Shown piece after piece: positions 1 to 7,419 of a stretch of 42,819 nt of DNA; the first letter of the stretch is position 1, and every line of letters starts with the position of its first letter. Both the position numbers and the translations under genes were made by a program. This stretch comes from SVFI01 sp045546735 (GTDB taxonomy: Bacteria > Bacillota > Clostridia > Lachnospirales > Lachnospiraceae): assembly GCA_045546735.1 (NCBI GenBank), contig JAZQDJ010000070.1, forward strand, positions 1 through 42,819, read 5' to 3'. The notes under the pieces were generated by a model that searched no databases, was not told where the DNA came from, and was given only the letters and a program-made list of their open reading frames with translations.

Positions 1-46
1 TTTTTCTTAAAAATCCATCATTTCTTGCCCACCACGAAGACAATCA

Positions 47-862
47 TCATTCCTCCAACGCCTCCAACATCTGCTTCACTGTCTTTTTCAAAACCGGATG
101 AAGGTAAGCCGGTGCAAGCTCACAGAGCGGTTCCAAAACAAATCTGCGGTTTTGCATATCGATATGCGGAATAATCAAATCTGTCTCATTTATCACGCAA
201 TTTTCGTAAAAGAGAATGTCTAAATCAAGCGTCCGCGGTCCCCAGTGCACAAGCCTCTCTCTCCCTGCCTGCGCCTCTATCTCATGAAGCCTTTCCAAAA
301 GCGACTGCGGCGAAAGAAGTGTCTGTACTTCCAAAGCACCATTCAAAAACTCATCCTGTTCCACTCCCCCGTACGGCTCTGTCACAATCCATTCCGATGT
401 CCGGACATTTCTAAAATCCGTATCCTTTTTCAGTGTTTCCACTGCTTCAGCCAAATACTGCTCTTTATCACCCATGTTTGAACCGACGGCAAGATACGCC
501 TTTTTCCAAAATAAACTTCGGCTGACCGAAACATTTTCAAACGGAAGCGGAATCGGAGCCTTTGGCTTGCATAATTCCATTTCTATGCCGTCAAGCATAG
601 GAAAAGCAAGCAAAACCGCCTTCATGGTTTCTGCCACCGCACGCTCAAGAAGCTTATACGTATTCTGTTGTAAAAAATCTGTCACAAGCTGGCATACTTC
701 TCCGTAATGCACCGCATCCGTTACTTCATCCGACTGCGCCGCCCGGCTCATATCATAATATAACTTTGCATTTACGTAGAAATCCTGACCGTTTTTTGTC
801 TCTTCTTCCAGCACTCCGTGATGTGCAAATATTTTTAATCCTGTAATCGTAATATAGTCCAT
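47..862 (-). CDS. folKB: Bifunctional dihydroneopterin aldolase / HPPK (FolB-FolK fusion)
   Basis: This protein should carry out two consecutive folate steps: cleavage of dihydroneopterin to 6-hydroxymethyl-dihydropterin, then its pyrophosphorylation with ATP. Residues 1-118 are FolB-like, beginning MDYITITGLKIFAHHGVLEEE, with the FolB glutamate/histidine region. Residues ~121-271 are FolK-like, with AYLAVGSNMGD, the EPYGGVEQDEFLNG segment and the PRTLDLDILFYE signature followed by PH. The 271-residue length equals the two single-domain enzymes joined. It is the last gene of the minus-strand folate operon, 18 nt after folP. The ATG at 862 is the natural FolB start, with GGGAG upstream. No terminator is obvious between its stop and the window edge. 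The assignment is confident because both signatures are intact. Confidence 0.95.
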   Translation of the reverse strand: MDYITITGLKIFAHHGVLEEETKNGQDFYVNAKLYYDMSRAAQSDEVTDAVHYGEVCQLVTDFLQQNTYKLLERAVAETMKAVLLAFPMLDGIEMELCKPKAPIPLPFENVSVSRSLFWKKAYLAVGSNMGDKEQYLAEAVETLKKDTDFRNVRTSEWIVTEPYGGVEQDEFLNGALEVQTLLSPQSLLERLHEIEAQAGRERLVHWGPRTLDLDILFYENCVINETDLIIPHIDMQNRRFVLEPLCELAPAYLHPVLKKTVKQMLEALEE

Positions 863-880
863 CTTCTCATTTTCTCCCGG

Positions 881-1687
881 TTATATATTCCGCAGTGCAA
901 GTGCCATTTTCACTGCACGGACATTTTCTTTAATATCGTGTACACGCACAAAACTGCACCCTTTCATCACTCCGACAACTGACGTTGCAAGTGTTCCTTC
1001 CAGGCGTTCGTCTTTTTCCAAATCAAGCGTCAAGCCAATGACCGATTTTCGGGAAGCAGCAAGCAGTACCGGAAGCCCAAACGTATGAAGGCACTCCAAG
1101 TGGCTCATCATCCACAAATTCTGTTCATAGCTTTTCGCAAATCCGATGCCCGGATCAACCATAATCTTGTCTCTGGCAATTCCCGCACGCTGTGCAAGCG
1201 AAAGCGACTGCTCTAAATCCGAGAGCACATCTGCCTGAAAATCGGCATATTCACTGTTTTCTCGATTGTGCATCAGGCAACAGCAGACGCCCGCATCTGC
1301 AATCACCTTTGCCATGTCGCCGTCACGCTTCAATCCCCAAATATCATTGATCATATCCGCCCCGGCTGCAATTCCCGCCCCGGCCACAGATGCTTTTGAT
1401 GTATCAAGTGAAATCGGAATATCATACTCTTTTCGAACCGCCTCGATAACCGGAAGAACCCGGTCCATCTCCTCCTGCGCAGTAAGCGGCAAGTAACCCG
1501 GTCTTGTCGATTCTCCGCCGATATCAATAATATCCGCTCCTTGCGCAATCATATCACGCACACGCATAAGCGCTTTCTCCGGCCGGTTATATTTTCCGCC
1601 GTCCGAAAAAGAATCCGGCGTCACATTGAGGATTCCCATAATATATGTCTTATTTTGTGTATCAAACTCTCTGCTTCCGATTTTCAT
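881..1687 (-). CDS. folP: Dihydropteroate synthase
   Basis: FolP condenses 6-hydroxymethyl-dihydropterin pyrophosphate with p-aminobenzoate to give dihydropteroate; it is the sulfonamide target. The 268-residue protein has the expected TIM-barrel signatures: MGILNVTPDSFSDGG near residue 18, DIIDIGGESTRPG near 55, PISLDTSK near 95, INDIWG, the VDPGIGFAKS segment near 178 and the C-terminal VRVHDI motif. AGGAG lies ~8 nt upstream of the ATG. It sits between the HD protein (10 nt upstream) and folKB, which uses the product of the preceding FolK reaction, so the order is functionally coherent. Length is normal for the family and no disruption is seen. Confidence 0.96.
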   Translation of the reverse strand: MKIGSREFDTQNKTYIMGILNVTPDSFSDGGKYNRPEKALMRVRDMIAQGADIIDIGGESTRPGYLPLTAQEEMDRVLPVIEAVRKEYDIPISLDTSKASVAGAGIAAGADMINDIWGLKRDGDMAKVIADAGVCCCLMHNRENSEYADFQADVLSDLEQSLSLAQRAGIARDKIMVDPGIGFAKSYEQNLWMMSHLECLHTFGLPVLLAASRKSVIGLTLDLEKDERLEGTLATSVVGVMKGCSFVRVHDIKENVRAVKMALALRNI

Positions 1688-1697
1688 TCTCTGTCTC

Positions 1698-2180
1698 CTA
1701 AAGAAGAAGTTCTAAATTTTTCTTCTCGTTTTTCCAGTTACAATTCTTTTCCTGCTCACAAAAATAACACGGACGGCTGAGCTTGTCCGCGCGGTACAAA
1801 AGACCGTTTAAATTTTTCTCATTTTTTACCCGACTTTCCCTGTGCGTTGCAATTGCCGAAACAATCTGCTCACTCTCTGTATCCGAAAAACCGCAGTCCT
1901 TTAAGATAGCCGGTGCTAACTTAGCACTTGCCAAAGCATGATCCTTCCCTGTCTCATACTGCTGCCATCGCCCGATATCATGCAAAAGCGCAGCTGCATA
2001 AATCAGTTCTTTATCAATCCCGTAATTATCCTGCGTATTTAACAACATCGCAATACGCGCCACATCCAGAAAATGCGTCGTACTATGCCTGCAAAACAGC
2101 CTGTCCTTCTCCCACGCAGCAATTTTTTCGATATGAGAAAGATAATCAGGGCTATGTATCATCTGATTGATTTTATCCAT
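1698..2180 (-). CDS. HD-domain hydrolase in the folate operon
   Basis: This 160-residue protein has an HD phosphohydrolase core: an upstream histidine (residues ~33-36, STTH), the paired ALLHDIG motif near residues 64-70, a DHA motif near 80 and a late SAIATHR histidine near 110. That is the usual metal-binding set. The C-terminus has a short Cys cluster, CYFCEQEKNC, that could bind metal. The substrate cannot be read from sequence. It lies between folE and folP, which suggests a folate-related phosphate ester. Such a role (for example on dihydroneopterin triphosphate or monophosphate) is inference only. Its ATG overlaps the stop of a 30-codon ORF that has the better ribosome-binding site, so translation may be coupled. 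A hairpin separates it from folE. Confidence 0.8.
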   Translation of the reverse strand: MDKINQMIHSPDYLSHIEKIAAWEKDRLFCRHSTTHFLDVARIAMLLNTQDNYGIDKELIYAAALLHDIGRWQQYETGKDHALASAKLAPAILKDCGFSDTESEQIVSAIATHRESRVKNEKNLNGLLYRADKLSRPCYFCEQEKNCNWKNEKKNLELLL

Positions 2181-2265
2181 ACATCCAACCTCGTTCTAAA
2201 AAAACAGTTCTATTAAAGCTTGTGTATTTTGCGCTATCTTCGAAATTTTCAAAACTGTTGTCCAT
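2173..2265 (-). CDS. Possible 30-residue leader peptide overlapping the HD gene start
   Basis: A short ORF of 30 codons opens MDNSFENFEDSAKYTSF and ends with TAA inside the first codons of the HD gene, an 8-nt overlap in another frame. It is preceded by GAGGAG about 8 nt before its ATG, a better ribosome-binding site than the HD gene itself shows. Nothing in the peptide is recognised. It is rich in Asp, Glu, Phe and Asn, with no membrane segment. It may be a real microprotein, a translational-coupling leader, or chance. Confidence 0.35.
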   Translation of the reverse strand: MDNSFENFEDSAKYTSFNRTVFLERGWMYG

Positions 2266-2288
2266 TTACGAATCTCCTCATACATGAA

Positions 2289-2309
2289 AAGGCAGCTGAC
2301 AGCCGCCTT
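2289..2309 (-). terminator. Hairpin between folE and the HD gene
   Basis: A 9-bp stem (AAGGCGGCT with AGCTGCCTT, one G-U) closes a 3-nt loop, followed on the minus strand by only a short T run. It could act as a partial terminator that lowers expression of the HD-folP-folKB part relative to folC-folE. Confidence 0.5.
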
Positions 2310-2315
2310 TTTCTT

Positions 2316-2879
2316 TTACTTACTCCCCCGAAGCATCTCAAAAAACATCTCCCTAAGTGCTTCATCTTCTTCAAACTTACCTCTTGCGGCAATACTCACC
2401 GTCTGACTGCCCGGCTTCTTGATACCGCGCATCGTCATGCACATGTGCTCTGCCTCTGTCATAACCATTGCACCTGCTACGCCGAGGTCTTCCATCAGCG
2501 CATCCGCAATCTGGTCTGTCATCTGCTCCTGAAGCTGCAAACGCTTTGCAAACACATCCACAGTTCGCGCCAGCTTACTAAGGCCTACCACTTTACCGTT
2601 CGGAATGTAGGCCACATGCGCCTTGCCGTAAAACGGAAGCATATGATGTTCGCACATAGAGTAGAATGTAATATCCTTTTCTAAAACGATCCCTGTATTC
2701 TGCGAGGTAAATGTCTTTTGCAGATGGTCTTTTGCATCCTCATGCATTCCGGCAAAAATCTCCTCATACATACGGGCAATGCGCGCCGGTGTCTCCACAA
2801 GACCTTCTCTGCCCGGATCTTCTCCGATACCCTCCAAAAGCATTTGTACTGCTGTTTCAATTTTCTTTTTATCTACCAT
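2316..2879 (-). CDS. folE: GTP cyclohydrolase I
   Basis: FolE converts GTP to 7,8-dihydroneopterin triphosphate, the first committed folate step. The 187-residue protein shows the type I signatures: EGIGEDPGREGLVETPARIARMYEE at the N-terminus (split here only for description), the zinc/active-site SMCEHHMLPF motif near residue 74, GLSKLARTVD near 98, QLQEQMT near 112 and the EAEHMCMTMRG zinc-ligand motif near 142. The length fits the short bacterial form. Its ATG lies 2 nt after the folC stop codon, so the two are almost certainly translationally coupled. A hairpin follows the stop. Confidence 0.96.
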   Translation of the reverse strand: MVDKKKIETAVQMLLEGIGEDPGREGLVETPARIARMYEEIFAGMHEDAKDHLQKTFTSQNTGIVLEKDITFYSMCEHHMLPFYGKAHVAYIPNGKVVGLSKLARTVDVFAKRLQLQEQMTDQIADALMEDLGVAGAMVMTEAEHMCMTMRGIKKPGSQTVSIAARGKFEEDEALREMFFEMLRGSK

Positions 2880-2881
2880 GT

Positions 2882-4177
2882 CTATACTTTCCTTTGACGT
2901 TTTTCCAAAATATCCATCATCCGCCCGAGATAAGAAAGCGAACCAAACGATACGATTACACTGTCTTTATCTGCGAGCAGATAACTCATCTCCACCGCCT
3001 CTTCCAAACTTCCCGCCGCTGTCACGCTCGGGTGATGAGCCATCACAGCCTGCGCCAGTTCGTAAGCGTCTGTTGCACGCGGATTATCCGGTGTTTTTAC
3101 GGTGATGATATGTGCTGCAAAAGGCGCTGTCAGGGATATGATTTTGTCATATTCCTTGTCCTTCAATATTCCCATTATATAAATAATCTTCTTGTTTGTA
3201 AAATAAAATCGAATCGACTGCGCAAGTTTTCTTGCCCCGTCCTCATTGTGTGCACCGTCCACAATAAAATACGGTTTCCGGCTAAGAACTTCAAATCGTC
3301 CGCTCCATCTTGCACTTGCAAATCCTTTTCCCACTGCACGCCCTGAAATCTTTACCCCCTCGTCTCGCAGCACATCAATGACTTTCAGTGCGAGCAAGGC
3401 ATTCTCAATCTGATATTGCCCTGCCAATGCAATTTCCACCACCTGCTTTTCCTGATAAACAAAACTTTGTTTCTCCAGTCCGTAATGAATCCCGGAAGCA
3501 TCTTCTGTTTGCACAAAATCAATTCTAACTTGTTGCTTGCTGCTAACCTGTTCCAGAATGCGCGCCGCCTCTTCCCGCTGCTGTGCGCTGATTACCCGAC
3601 ACCCCGGCTTAATAATACCCGCCTTCTGTCCGGCGATTTCTTCTATTGTTTCTCCCAAAAATCCCATATGATCCATTCCGATCGGCGTAAACACTGCTGC
3701 CATCGTATTTTTCACCAAATTAGTTGCATCCAGCTTACCACCCATACCGCATTCCAGAATGACATAGTCACATTTCTTTTCCATAAAATAAAGAAATCCA
3801 AGCGCTGTCTCCACCTCAAACGGTGTCGGGTGTGATTTTCCTTCCGACACAAGTAGGTCGCACGCCTCTTTCACCCGTTCCAAAAGCTCGCAAAATGCTC
3901 TCTGCGAAATCATCCGTCCGTTTACGCAAATTCTCTCCCGATAATCACGGATGGTCGGCGAGTTATAACTTCCGACCTTGTATCCGGCTTCCTTAAGTAC
4001 TGACGTAAGATAGGCTGAAACCGAACCTTTTCCGTTCGTTCCCGCAATATGGATAAACGTTAAACTATCTTGCGGATTTTCTAATTTTTCACACAAATTT
4101 ATAATATTTTCAAGTCCCGGAACACTTCCGAGTGTCTGCAGGGACTCGACATACTCCATCGCCTGTCTGTAATTCAT
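2882..4177 (-). CDS. folC: Folylpolyglutamate synthase / dihydrofolate synthase
   Basis: FolC adds glutamate to dihydropteroate and/or tetrahydrofolate using ATP. Recognisable features, counted from the preferred start, are the P-loop HIAGTNGKGSVSAYL near residue 41, the YRERI and E-rich central region, EVETALGFLYF, the LECGMGGKLDATN segment near 143, PIGMDHMGFLG, and VDGAHNEDGA in the C-terminal domain. I prefer the ATG at 4177 (431 residues, GGAG 7 nt upstream) over the 538-residue open frame. The extra N-terminal 107 codons are unlike FolC and are read from the structured leader. It is the first gene of the folate operon, transcribed from a promoter near 4388. Confidence 0.93.
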   Translation of the reverse strand: MNYRQAMEYVESLQTLGSVPGLENIINLCEKLENPQDSLTFIHIAGTNGKGSVSAYLTSVLKEAGYKVGSYNSPTIRDYRERICVNGRMISQRAFCELLERVKEACDLLVSEGKSHPTPFEVETALGFLYFMEKKCDYVILECGMGGKLDATNLVKNTMAAVFTPIGMDHMGFLGETIEEIAGQKAGIIKPGCRVISAQQREEAARILEQVSSKQQVRIDFVQTEDASGIHYGLEKQSFVYQEKQVVEIALAGQYQIENALLALKVIDVLRDEGVKISGRAVGKGFASARWSGRFEVLSRKPYFIVDGAHNEDGARKLAQSIRFYFTNKKIIYIMGILKDKEYDKIISLTAPFAAHIITVKTPDNPRATDAYELAQAVMAHHPSVTAAGSLEEAVEMSYLLADKDSVIVSFGSLSYLGRMMDILEKRQRKV

Positions 4178-4381
4178 CTTCCAACTCCGTATATGTATCA
4201 TGTTTCTATTTGAAAGAATAATCTTACATTCTTTTGCTATATGTAACACGGAACCTTTTAAAAACGCCGGTCCTTGGTGAGCAGATACATTATGCATATG
4301 CGAACCTAGTACCGCTGCGTTTTTAGCAAAGCGCAAGCGTGTCCTGTGGTACATGTAGTAAAAGAATGCAAAAAATATTCT
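4178..4381 (-). ncRNA. Structured 5' leader of the folate operon (candidate attenuator or riboswitch)
   Basis: About 200 nt separate the promoter from folC. Inside, 4260-4324 can fold as a long hairpin: AAAAACGC pairs with GCGTTTTT at the base. Further in, CGGT pairs with ACCG and GGT with ACC across internal loops, around a purine/pyrimidine-rich apical part. The basal 3' strand ends in a T run, as in an intrinsic terminator. An outer ACACG/CGTGT pairing is also possible. It does not match the tetrahydrofolate riboswitch sequence I remember, nor a T-box AGGGTGGnACCGCG. It could also be a dispersed palindromic repeat. Confidence 0.5.
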
Positions 4382-4387
4382 TTTCAA

Positions 4388-4393
4388 ATTATA
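4388..4393 (-). promoter_or_regulatory. -10 element of the folate operon promoter
   Basis: A perfect TATAAT on the minus strand lies about 210 nt upstream of the folC ATG. The -35 is weak (TTTATT-like). Transcription would begin near 4381 and include the structured leader. Confidence 0.55.
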
Positions 4394-4439
4394 CCTACTT
4401 TTGAAGAATAAATAAAGATTTTTCGGACATACTTCAAAT

Positions 4440-4847
4440 ATGATTAAAAAATTCTTTACTTGCGGTCTTCTCGGCTGGTGCCTCGAGATTCTGTACACGG
4501 CCGCATGCTCATTGAAAAATCATGATATTCGGTTAAGGGGTAATACTTCCCTGTGGATGTTCCCCATCTACGGTCTGGCGGTGTTTTTTCAGCCGCTGGC
4601 TGCTTTGTTAAAAGGAAAGCCCCTCTTTCTCCGCGGGTGCATCTACACTTTTTGTATTTTCCTTACCGAATTTGTGACAGGCGAACTTCTCAAAAAAAGA
4701 CACGCCTGTCCTTGGAACTACGAAAATGCCCCTTTGAACATCCGCGGTGTCATCCGGCTGGATTATGCACCGTTTTGGTTCGGCACCGGACTGCTTTACG
4801 AATTTTTGTTAAGCCGCAGTTCCAAAACTACGGTGGAAACACCGTAA
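4440..4847 (+). CDS. Small multi-pass membrane protein, CmpB-type putative ABC permease
   Basis: This 135-residue integral membrane protein has about four hydrophobic stretches: residues 3-19, 40-59, 63-85 and 112-127. The opening FFTCGLLGWCLEILYTAA, the WNYENAPLNIRG segment and the following FWFGTGLLYE part resemble the 'putative ABC transporter type IV' (CmpB) family that is common in Clostridia. No ATPase or binding protein lies beside it, so a transport role is not supported by context. It is transcribed divergently from the folate operon, and the ribosome-binding site is weak. A hairpin at 4869-4889 follows its stop. The function is unknown. Confidence 0.75.
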   Translation: MIKKFFTCGLLGWCLEILYTAACSLKNHDIRLRGNTSLWMFPIYGLAVFFQPLAALLKGKPLFLRGCIYTFCIFLTEFVTGELLKKRHACPWNYENAPLNIRGVIRLDYAPFWFGTGLLYEFLLSRSSKTTVETP

Positions 4848-4868
4848 TTATCCTCCCCTAACCCTTTT

Positions 4869-4889
4869 GCCCGGTCCCCTTTGCCGGGC
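4869..4889 (+). terminator. GC-rich hairpin after the CmpB-like gene
   Basis: GCCCGG pairs with CCGGGC around a 9-nt loop just after the stop. It is followed by A rather than T residues on the plus strand, so it is at best a weak terminator helped by the next hairpin. Confidence 0.35.
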
Positions 4890-4900
4890 GCACAAAAAAA

Positions 4901-4936
4901 GAACTGCCGCGGAGCTTTACGCCCCGGGCAGTTCTT
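4901..4936 (-). terminator. Intrinsic terminator of the DUF805 gene
   Basis: An 8-bp perfect stem, AAGAACTGCC with GGCAGTTCTT including extended pairs, encloses a GC-rich loop. On the minus strand it is followed by a run of T (the A run at 4894-4900). It can also serve the convergent CmpB-like gene. Confidence 0.8.
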
Positions 4937-4953
4937 GTACTTTTCTATGTATC

Positions 4954-5322
4954 TTATGCTGCTGAATCCATAAGTAAGAAAATAAGTAAAATGATAGAAC
5001 CTACACATGGAACAAATGAAATAAAAATCCATGGCCATGATTTTCCGATGTCATTTAAACGACGAATTGTAATTGTCACACCCGGAATGATTACTGCTAA
5101 TGAATATACAGTTGAAATAATCCATCCGAGAACCGGAATCACTGCGAGAACTCCAACGATTGCTGAAAGAATGAAGTTAACTAAAAACATCTTCCAGAAT
5201 GTTGCTCTGTCTGTTTTTCCGTTTACATCAAAGTAACGAAGTAAGAATTCCTCGCCCCAAGGTTTTAAAATTTCTGGTAATTTGTCTACCACTTTGTTGA
5301 TAAAGCCCATAAAATTTTCCAT
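4954..5322 (-). CDS. DUF805 family membrane protein
   Basis: This 122-residue protein resembles the DUF805/YhaH group of small inner-membrane proteins. An N-terminal amphipathic part (residues 1-35, including FLLRYFDVNGKTDRATFW) precedes three hydrophobic segments near 43-65, 68-82 and 97-118. Between the last two lies the family-typical TIRRLNDIGKSWPW motif. No enzymatic residue is evident and the function of the family is not established. It has its own strong promoter at 5365-5393 and its own terminator, so it is probably monocistronic. The RBS GGGAG is 8 nt upstream of the ATG. Confidence 0.85.
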   Translation of the reverse strand: MENFMGFINKVVDKLPEILKPWGEEFLLRYFDVNGKTDRATFWKMFLVNFILSAIVGVLAVIPVLGWIISTVYSLAVIIPGVTITIRRLNDIGKSWPWIFISFVPCVGSIILLIFLLMDSAA

Positions 5323-5364
5323 TTTTCATATCTCCCTTCAAAAGATAAGTTATTTTCTCTCTTT

Positions 5365-5393
5365 AATATAATTTCATTGACAAAAAATGTCAA
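5365..5393 (-). promoter_or_regulatory. Sigma-A promoter with palindromic -35 region
   Basis: TTGACA, a 17-nt spacer and TATATT lie upstream of the DUF805 gene. The -35 is one arm of an inverted repeat, TTGACA-N5-TGTCAA, so a regulator could cover the promoter. Confidence 0.7.
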
Positions 5394-5397
5394 GATG

Positions 5398-5775
5398 CTA
5401 CATAGAATCTGTATCGATATCAACCATCTGGCCGCTGCCGATATCAAGTGTATTTAACGTTCTGCGTTTGATACGTGCCTGCTCTGATGCCTCCAGAATA
5501 AAATCCTTGATTGCTCTTGCATTTTTTACATGTTCAATGCAAAGTGTCGGATTTGTTGTATCTCCTGTGTGGCAAATAACCGTACCAAGCTTAAATATAC
5601 GCTCCATAAGACTTGTTTCAAGCTGAACATCCTGGATTTTATACATGTAACAATCATCCTCAACCGTCTTCAAAAGACCTCTCTGAATGTTAAGTATATC
5701 TTCTTTGATTGTGTACACCGTGAATGTCCAAGGAAGTCCGAAAAATAAGATTCTCTTTCGTTCTCTAAATTCCAT
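5398..5775 (-). CDS. Bacterial PH-domain (YdbS-like) protein
   Basis: The 125-residue protein looks like a single bacterial PH domain of the YdbS/bPH_2 type: beta-rich, with TVYTIKEDILNIQRGLL near residues 18-34 and CYMYKIQDVQLETSLMERIF in the middle (residues ~42-61), then GTVICHTGD. A C-terminal helix (residues ~83-108) and a polar tail ending DIDTDSM follow. Unlike many relatives it has no membrane segment. The ATG at 5775 is chosen because AGGAGG lies 8 nt upstream; a longer frame begins at 5838 without such a site. It is divergent from the nitroreductase gene. Its partner and function are unknown. Confidence 0.75.
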   Translation of the reverse strand: MEFRERKRILFFGLPWTFTVYTIKEDILNIQRGLLKTVEDDCYMYKIQDVQLETSLMERIFKLGTVICHTGDTTNPTLCIEHVKNARAIKDFILEASEQARIKRRTLNTLDIGSGQMVDIDTDSM

Positions 5776-5844
5776 AGTGAATTCCTCCTGTTTTTTCTTT
5801 ATATTATACATACTCACAAACCGAATTGCAATCCACAATCTATA

Positions 5845-5873
5845 TTGAAAGGCACAACATTTTGTGCTATCAT
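5845..5873 (+). promoter_or_regulatory. Promoter of the nitroreductase-pyrBI genes with operator-like palindrome
   Basis: TTGAAA, 17 nt, TATCAT. The spacer contains the inverted repeat GCACAA-N4-TTGTGC (5852-5867), which fills the gap between -35 and -10. That is a typical position for a repressor operator. Confidence 0.65.
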
Positions 5874-5913
5874 AAAAAACGGTAACTAGTACAAGTATTT
5901 TAAGGAGGTTTTC

Positions 5914-6453
5914 ATGACAGCAAAAGAATGTATTTTAGGCAGACGAAGTATTCGTAAATATAAACCGGACCCGGTCGATCACGCACTACTTGAATCGATT
6001 GTGGAAACAGCTTCCTACTCTCCGAGTTGGAAACACACACAGATTGTTCGCTACATCGCCGTAGAAGGCCAGGCCAAAGATAAAATCGGCCGCGAATTCA
6101 CAAAATCATTCCCGGGTAACGGAAAAATCATTGAAAACGCACCTTTACTTATCGCAGTGACAGTCATCAAAAACAGATGCGGATTCGAGCGTGACGGTTC
6201 CTTTACCACAGACCGCGGCGATACATGGCAGATGTATGACGCAGGCGTTGCAAGCCAGACATTCTGTCTTGCTGCCCACGAAGCAGGCCTCGGAACTGTA
6301 ATTATGGGTATTTTTGACCGCCCTGAAATCGAGCAGTTCTTAGAGCTTCCGGAGGATCGCGAGCTCGTTGCTCTTATTCCGGTCGGATATCCTGATGAAG
6401 AGCCGGTAGCTCCGCGCAGAAAACCTGTCAGCGACTTAATATCATATAAATAG
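5914..6453 (+). CDS. Nitroreductase family protein
   Basis: This is a 179-residue FMN-dependent nitroreductase-fold protein. The N-terminus ECILGRRSIRKYKPDPVD is the classic family opening (RRSIRxY, an FMN-phosphate contact), followed by ASYSPSWKHTQIVRY. The central DAGVASQTFCLAAHEAGLGT segment and the C-terminal IPVGYPDEEP are also typical. The physiological substrate cannot be deduced. AAGGAGG sits 6 nt before the ATG. It starts a plus-strand transcript with pyrB 24 nt downstream and pyrI after that, so it may be co-expressed with pyrimidine synthesis, although a functional link is not obvious. The upstream promoter carries a palindrome. Confidence 0.9.
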   Translation: MTAKECILGRRSIRKYKPDPVDHALLESIVETASYSPSWKHTQIVRYIAVEGQAKDKIGREFTKSFPGNGKIIENAPLLIAVTVIKNRCGFERDGSFTTDRGDTWQMYDAGVASQTFCLAAHEAGLGTVIMGIFDRPEIEQFLELPEDRELVALIPVGYPDEEPVAPRRKPVSDLISYK

Positions 6454-6477
6454 AACTATATCAAAGGAGAATACAAC

Positions 6478-7389
6478 ATGAGACATCTGATGAGTCCGAT
6501 GGACTTTACAACAGAAGAGTTGGATAAACTCTTTGATCTGGCTGCAGACATTGAGAAAAATCCACAAGTTTATGCTCACAAGTGTGACGGCAAAATTCTT
6601 GCCACCTGCTTTTATGAGCCGAGCACACGCACACGTTTAAGTTTTGAGAGCGCTATGCTCAGTCTCGGCGGAAATGTACTCGGTTTTTCCGATGCAGGTT
6701 CTTCCTCCGCAGCCAAGGGCGAAAGTGTTTCCGACACCATACGTACGGTTGCTTGTTTCTCAGACATCTGTGCCATGAGACATCCGAAAGAAGGTGCTCC
6801 GATGGTTGCTGCTTCTCACGCAGAAATCCCGGTCATCAATGCCGGCGACGGCGGACATCAGCATCCGACCCAGACATTGACAGACCTTTTGACCATCCGT
6901 TCCTTAAAAGGACGCCTTGACAACTTTACCATCGGTCTTTGCGGAGACTTAAAATTCGGTCGTACCGTGCACTCTCTGATCGAGGCACTCGTCCGTTACA
7001 GCAATGTCAAATTTATCTTCATCTCGCCGGAAGAACTCCGCGTACCGGATTACATTACAGAAATGTTGACAGAAAAAGGAATTCCTTACGAAGAAAATAT
7101 CAGTTTGGAAGATACGATTGCAGATCTTGATCTTCTGTACATGACAAGAGTCCAGAGAGAACGTTTCTTCAACGAAGAAGACTACATCCGTCTCAAAGAT
7201 TTCTATATCTTAGACAAAAAGAAAATGAACCTTGCCAAAGAAGACATGCTTGTGCTTCACCCGCTTCCTCGTGTAAACGAAATTTCCGTGGAAGTCGATG
7301 CAGACCCGAGAGCTGTTTATTTCAAACAGGTTCAATACGGCAAATATGTCCGTATGGCACTGATTCTCACTCTTCTCGAGTTAGCATAG
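6478..7389 (+). CDS. pyrB: Aspartate carbamoyltransferase, catalytic chain
   Basis: PyrB makes N-carbamoyl-aspartate from carbamoyl phosphate and aspartate, the first committed step of pyrimidine synthesis. The 303-residue protein has the carbamoyl-phosphate site FYEPSTRTRLSFE near residue 46, a KGES motif near 79, the GDGGHQHPTQTLTDL segment near 122, CGDLKFGRTVHSL near 155, MTRVQRERF and the LHPLPRV aspartate-site loop near 257. It has GGAG upstream and is followed 30 nt later by pyrI, so the enzyme should assemble as the allosteric class B holoenzyme (two catalytic trimers, three regulatory dimers) known from enteric bacteria and also present in Clostridia. Confidence 0.97.
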   Translation: MRHLMSPMDFTTEELDKLFDLAADIEKNPQVYAHKCDGKILATCFYEPSTRTRLSFESAMLSLGGNVLGFSDAGSSSAAKGESVSDTIRTVACFSDICAMRHPKEGAPMVAASHAEIPVINAGDGGHQHPTQTLTDLLTIRSLKGRLDNFTIGLCGDLKFGRTVHSLIEALVRYSNVKFIFISPEELRVPDYITEMLTEKGIPYEENISLEDTIADLDLLYMTRVQRERFFNEEDYIRLKDFYILDKKKMNLAKEDMLVLHPLPRVNEISVEVDADPRAVYFKQVQYGKYVRMALILTLLELA

Positions 7390-7419
7390 AGCAACTATTT
7401 TGTAAAGGAGACCAATCAT

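Noticed and set aside
4178..4381. T-box or known tetrahydrofolate riboswitch before folC
   Set aside because: No AGGGTGGnACCGCG T-box core and no match to the THF riboswitch sequence as I know it; left as an unclassified leader.
4178..4498. 107-residue N-terminal extension of FolC in the open frame
   Set aside because: It reads through the leader RNA, is unlike FolC, and the ATG at 4177 has a proper GGAG site.
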